A stretch of DNA of 64,000 nucleotides from Heliocidaris erythrogramma. Its lineage: Eukaryota; Echinodermata; Echinoidea; Camarodonta; Echinometridae. The notes below the pieces were generated by a model, which saw only the letters and a program-made list of their open reading frames with translations, made no database searches and was not told the DNA's origin. The stretch is taken from the NCBI GenBank assembly GCA_025617745.1, contig CM046868.1:25101608-25165607 (forward strand). Reading direction: 5' to 3'. The translations under genes were made by a program, and so were the position numbers. This document shows positions 54,301 to 60,300 of the stretch, one piece after another (within the stretch, counting starts at the first letter, position 1; the number at the start of each line of letters is the position of its first letter).

Positions 54301-57300
54301 CAGTTAGTTGGCTGTTTATCAATTTAAGTTTTCTGTGTTCGTTTAGTCTATGCTAGCAATTTAATTATTTCCATCATTCGGTTTTATTGATTTCACTAGT
54401 GTATAACATCATTTTGATAGTTCCTTATACTTTTACTTGTGGGCTAAATGGAGTCATCAAAATTGATGCATGTGAGACCTTGAGATTTTGAGGAAAAAAA
54501 ATGCTGGATCTGCTCTTTCTTTTGATTATATTGGAATCACGATCTTCTGCTTGCTCTATTTGTATTGTGTTATTCTCTCTTCACAATAGTAATGGCATGG
54601 AAAAAAGCAAGTGAACTGATACCAAACTTGCTCTATCCAAGACAAGACACAGCCACTTAAATTCCTTTTCTTTTCTTTTTTTACCTATTTAGACTTAGTA
54701 TTTTTTTGAAAGGGAGACTACATTTTTTTTGGAGGGATAGTATGAAAATTTAAAGGGTTTCAGTAACATTTATAGAAATGGGTAATTTTTGCATTTGTTC
54801 ATTTACATGTGCAAGGGTGGCATACAGCTGAAGAAAAGACTGGTTCTCAGGAAGTGGCTCGAGGTCACCTTATGTTACTTCCTCCCTTTATATTTAACCC
54901 CCAAAAAGGAACATAGTTAACTATTCATATAGTGCCAATGCCATTAACATAAATGATTCTTGTAGTTAACAACACTAGTACTTTCCTTATTAGGCCATAT
55001 CCCCCCCCAAAAAAAACCTTGATGAGCAAATTCTTACCAGCTTTTCCCAAGAGTAGATCTTGTGATATAAGATCATAAAAGTGATGCATTAGTAATTGGG
55101 CAACCCACAGCTGTAATGCTCCTCTTTGACTCATTTGCTATACCTCTCCCCCCATTGGTGACAGGTCGATTGACTTGGCTGGTGTATATCATTGGTGCCG
55201 TGATCGGTGGTCGGGTCTCTTTCACAAGTGCAGATGAACACGATGGGCTTGATGGGGAATTAGTCTGCAGGTAAATCATTAACTCTGTAATGCTTTGATT
55301 GACTAGCCAAAGCTCAACACTAACAGGGGCACAGGGGGCCGATGGGTGAATCATCACATAAAATACACCAACCTCCACACTGACAAATATGCTATGAAGA
55401 GTCAGAAGAGATATTGCAGAATATCTCTTTTTGACAGTTTCCCTAGGAAAATACTTGTGATAATTAGTGTTGAGCTCTGGCTTATTGGAGGCTGGTAATA
55501 TCTGAGTTCTAGTTTCCACTTTTTATACCCCCGCCAAACAAATTTTTAAGGGGGTATAGAGGAAACAGCGTGCGATCGGGCAGTCGGGCGGTTGGGCGGG
55601 CTGTCGGTCCGTTGCAAATCTTGCGCATTGAACTACTTCCTCATTTTACGAGCAATGCTCGTGAAATTTGGGACACACATTTGTCTTGGGATGGAGATGT
55701 GCAAGACACATTTTTTGAATGTGTCGGAAACTGCATTGCCATGGTATCGACATATGGCAATTGGATCATTGAAGTCACAGAAGGGGTCAATAAATAAGGC
55801 TAACACCGCATATTGTATGGGATGGAAGTTTATTGGTGAACTTCCTTCCAAATCAATATGCGGTGTTAGCCTTATTTATTGACCCCTTCTGTGACTTCAA
55901 TGATCCATCGATTCAATTCTTTGGGCGATATTAGCCTCGCAAATTATCAGAAAATCAGGAGAAACTTGCTGTTCTCTAACTCAAACCAACTACTTCATCG
56001 TCGGGGATTGTGGCTGCAAAGTAACCTGGGAAATTTACGGTGTCTTTGAAGACAAAAATATGGTGTTCTTGAAATTCATTAATAAAAAGTATTGTTTCAC
56101 GGAAACATCCTCCCCGCCCCCAAAAAAGGGGAAATTGAAAATTTTCGAATAATCCTTTTTTTTTTTTCATCTTATACACTTCTTAATCTATACCATATAT
56201 CACTTAATAAATTAAACACACAAAACAAATCCTGTGTAAGTTGAATCAACTGAGATCCTGAAAATAACCTTGAAAATAACCCTGACTCAGGAAATATTCA
56301 AGCTATACCTGAGCAAAGAAAAACTTAAGATAACATAGAAAAATTCGTGTTAACCTTGTTATCAGACGTTAACTTTTGATCAATGTTAGTTCAACTTACG
56401 CAAAAAAACCCAACTATACATATACAATCAATCTTCATATCCTTCGGCGGGATAAATTACAACAATCTTGTTGATAGGTCTTCTCAGTTCAGAGTCCACA
56501 GTTTTTAGTTTGACGTTACGAATGAGTCCATCAGCCCCTGGATATACATGAATTACCCTACCCAGAGTCCATTTTCCTCTAATAGCATTGGGGTCTGCGA
56601 TCACAACAATATCATCCACGCGTACATTGCGTCTTTGAGTGTTCCATCTCTTGCGTGGTACTAGCAGTGGGAAAACGTCTCTATTCCAGCATTTCCAAAA
56701 CGCATTGACTATCTGCTGCACAAACTCTACGCGACGTCTTGGATTTCGTGATTCATTGAATGGTCCTTGCGGTATGGCTGTCGATGATCTACCTAGCAGC
56801 ATGTCATTTGGACTAAGGTAGGCACCGTCGTCTGGGTCATTTGGTATCCTGCCAATTGGTCGTTGATTCACCAAATTTGCTACTTCTTTAAGACACGTGT
56901 AGAGCTCAAACGGAGTCAAAGTTTGGCTACCAACAGCTTTCCTCAGTGCAATTTTACATGACTTGACGAGTGACTCCGCGCAGCCATTTTGATGTGGTGC
57001 GGAGGGGGTGGAAAACTGCCAGTTTGTCCCCCTTTCAGCACAGAAGTCTCTCAGCTCAGTCTCGCTCCAGCCACGGACCATCTCGCGTAGTTCTCGCTGA
57101 GCCCCGATGAACTGGGTGCCATTGTCACTGAGCAACTTAGCTGGTTGCCCTCGTACCGAGTAGAACCTTCTCAGGACTTGTATGAATTCCATAGTTGTAC
57201 AATCGACAGCTAACTCGAGGTGAACGGCTCTCGTATTAAGACAGGTAAATATTACTCCGTAGTATTTTGCTGTCTTGTTTCTGCCCACTTTAACTGATAT

Positions 57301-60300
57301 TGGTCCAAAGTAGTCGATGGCAGTGAAATGAAATGGCGGTGTGAAGGGAGCAACTCTCACATTCGGAAGGTCCGCCATCATCTGTGTTTCATTCTTGTGA
57401 TCATTCCTTCTGCACACAACACATTGGAATTTTATCGTCTTGGCCAGTTTTGCTCCCTGTAGAATCCAAAACTTTCTCCTAGTTTTAGCAGTCGTTGTGG
57501 CAATGCCGTAATGGCCTAGTTCATGCATATGTCTGGTGATTAGAAATGACACGTGATGATTCGATGGGAGCAGAGCTGGATGTTTGGATTCATATGACGT
57601 CATCAGATTTTCTGCTCTGCCACCTACTCTCAACACACCTTCATCATCAAGAAAGGGAGTCAGTACCTTGAATTCTCCTCTTTCATATCTGGGTAATAGA
57701 CTTAGTTGTGCTCGAGTAACCCAGTACTTCTCAGCTTTACTCAGTTCTTCAGGTGTAAGAGTTAACTTGTCATCTGATATAGCCTTCTTCTGGATCTTGC
57801 TCTTTAGAATTTGAGTAAATCGGAAGACATACGCTGTTATTCTTAGGAGTCGCTTCCAGCTGGATACTCTTGTGCAGTCAATAACTTCAGGGATTGCTGC
57901 ATGCATGACTACTTTAGCACTACGTCTCTCTTCAGCTCCAGCATGAAGATCTGCCTGTAGTTCATCTCCTGGCCACTGTTCCTCTGGCAGACAAAGGAAT
58001 TCTGGCCCTGTTTTCCATCTGTCATCCAGCTGGTTGACCGATATACCTCTTGATAAGTCGTCAGCCGGGTTCAGGGCCCCTGGAATGTGTCTCCACTGAC
58101 TTGGGTCAGAGCTGCTTTGCACTTCTCCAATTCTAGCTGATACAAAGGGTTTAAACACTCTTGCCTGACTTCTTATCCACGATAAGACAATCATACTGTC
58201 GGTGAAGAAGATTGTCTTTTCTACAGTCATTCTCAGCTCCTTTCCCACTGATGCTATGAGTCTTGTAGCCATAACAGCTGCCTGTAATTCCAACCTGGGC
58301 ACTGTTAACCTTTTCAGTGGTGCGACTCTAGATTTGGCTGTTACGAATCTGGTCTCAAACCTTCCATCCTGCAATTGCCATCTCATGTATATGCATGCCC
58401 CAAATGCATATTCTGAAGCATCTGAAAATGAGCACAGTGTTGGTTTCTCTACTGCTGCAGGAGGAGTTAAGCATCTGTCCAGCTCTACGTTCCTCAGACC
58501 TTTCATTTCCTCGAACAGAGACAACCATTTGTTCTCTTCATCTGCTGGAAGCTCATCATCCCAGTTGAGTCCCATTTGCCAAAGTCTCTGCATACCTATT
58601 TTTGCCTTTACCAGAAAAGCAGATGCAAAGCCTAGAGGGTCGAATAACTGGGCAATCCTACTCAAGACTTTCCTCTTTGTTAGTCTGGATTGTGTCTCAT
58701 TGCCTGTGATGCTTTCTTTCACCTTGTATGTGAAGACATCTTTGTGCTGGTCCCACACAACACCTAGGACTTTTTCCTCAGTAACAGACTCTAGTAACCC
58801 CTTACCATCTGGCTTCTGATGGTCCTTGTCTGTCAGCTTTTCATTAGACGACCAGCCCTTTACTCTGAAGCCTCCTTTAGCCAACACATCATCTATTTCT
58901 CTGGTTCGTTGTACAGCAAGTTCTCTGCTTTGGGTAGAGAAACAGATGTCGTCCATATAGACATCCTCTTTGATTATACGACTGGCTTCGGGATGTGCTT
59001 TCTCTCCCTCTTCTGCTGTACGTCGTAGTGCAATCTGTGCCATCGCAGGTGAGGGTTTGTCTCCAAATGTCAAAACAGTTTTGACATAGACATCAGGTGG
59101 CCTATCAGTCTCCAAATTGCGCCACAGGTAGCGATGTACATGTTGATCCTCTAGCGGGATAAGGACCCTATGATACATCTTGGAAATATCTCCAGAAACA
59201 GCAACTGCATTCTCTCTGAACCGGAGCAGTACACCAAATAAGCTATTCAACAAGTCAGGGCCTTTCAACCAGTAGTCGTTGAGGATATGGCCTTGGTAAG
59301 TGGCCGACGAATTGAAGACAATCCTAACTGGCGTACTTTTCTTCTCAGGCTTTATCACTGCATGGTGTGACACATAATGAATCGGACCCTTGTATGACAC
59401 CATCTCATTTTCCGTGAGCTTCTTTGCAAAGTTCATTTCTACCATTTCTACCATTTGCTTGTTATAAGCATCAGCATGGCTTGGATCCTTCATCAATCTC
59501 CGTTCTGTGGACTCTAATACCTTCTCTGCCTGCGTTCTGTTGTTTGGCAAAGACTGAGGATTTCTCTTCCAAGGATAAGGAATCCTCCACTGGTTTCCAA
59601 CTTTCTCGCAGGAACTGTTGATTGCATTGTACTCATCTCTGTCATTCTTGGTCATGTGAATAGGATCACACTGGCAATCGTTGTACTTTACACCCATTGC
59701 TTCAGTTTCCCAAAAGTCTGTTAGATTAACTGGGTTTGCCATTTTGATATGGAAAACTGCAGCATGCCTTTCATCTGATGGTCTGCCTCCAAATAAGACC
59801 CAGCCTAGAGGAGATTTCCTAGCAATGTACCTGTTACATGTACTTTCTCTGGTCTCTCCAACATGAAATCTGGGATGGTCTGTACCTATTAGGAGATCAA
59901 TGGCTCCACCACTCCTATTTAGATCCTTCTCCTTCAGGTTGAGATCCGCAGCAATGTCTCCTATCTGTATTTCATCCACAACATCATTGATACTTGGGAG
60001 CCCAACTGCAGTGATGGTATAAACAGATTGTTTGTCAAGGGCTCTTATAGGTACCTTGTACATGTAAGTCTGAAGTTCTTCTTCTCTTTGGCCCAGTTTA
60101 ACTATGTTGATGGTAGTTTTCCTTCCTTTTAACTTCAACTCATCTGCTACAGACTGCTTTATTATGCTGATCTGGGCCCCAGAGTCGAACAAGACATTAC
60201 CCTCTTTCTGTGCGTCGTCACTCAAAATCTGACATGTGATGACAGGAAGCAATGATCTCGTGTTGCTCACACAAGCAACTCCAACGGCATTATTCTCTGG

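Noticed and set aside
55073..55519. 148-codon minus-strand frame
   Set aside because: Antisense shadow of XPO7 exon 14 and its flanks.
58202..58819. 205-codon plus-strand frame
   Set aside because: Antisense shadow of the BEL reverse transcriptase region.
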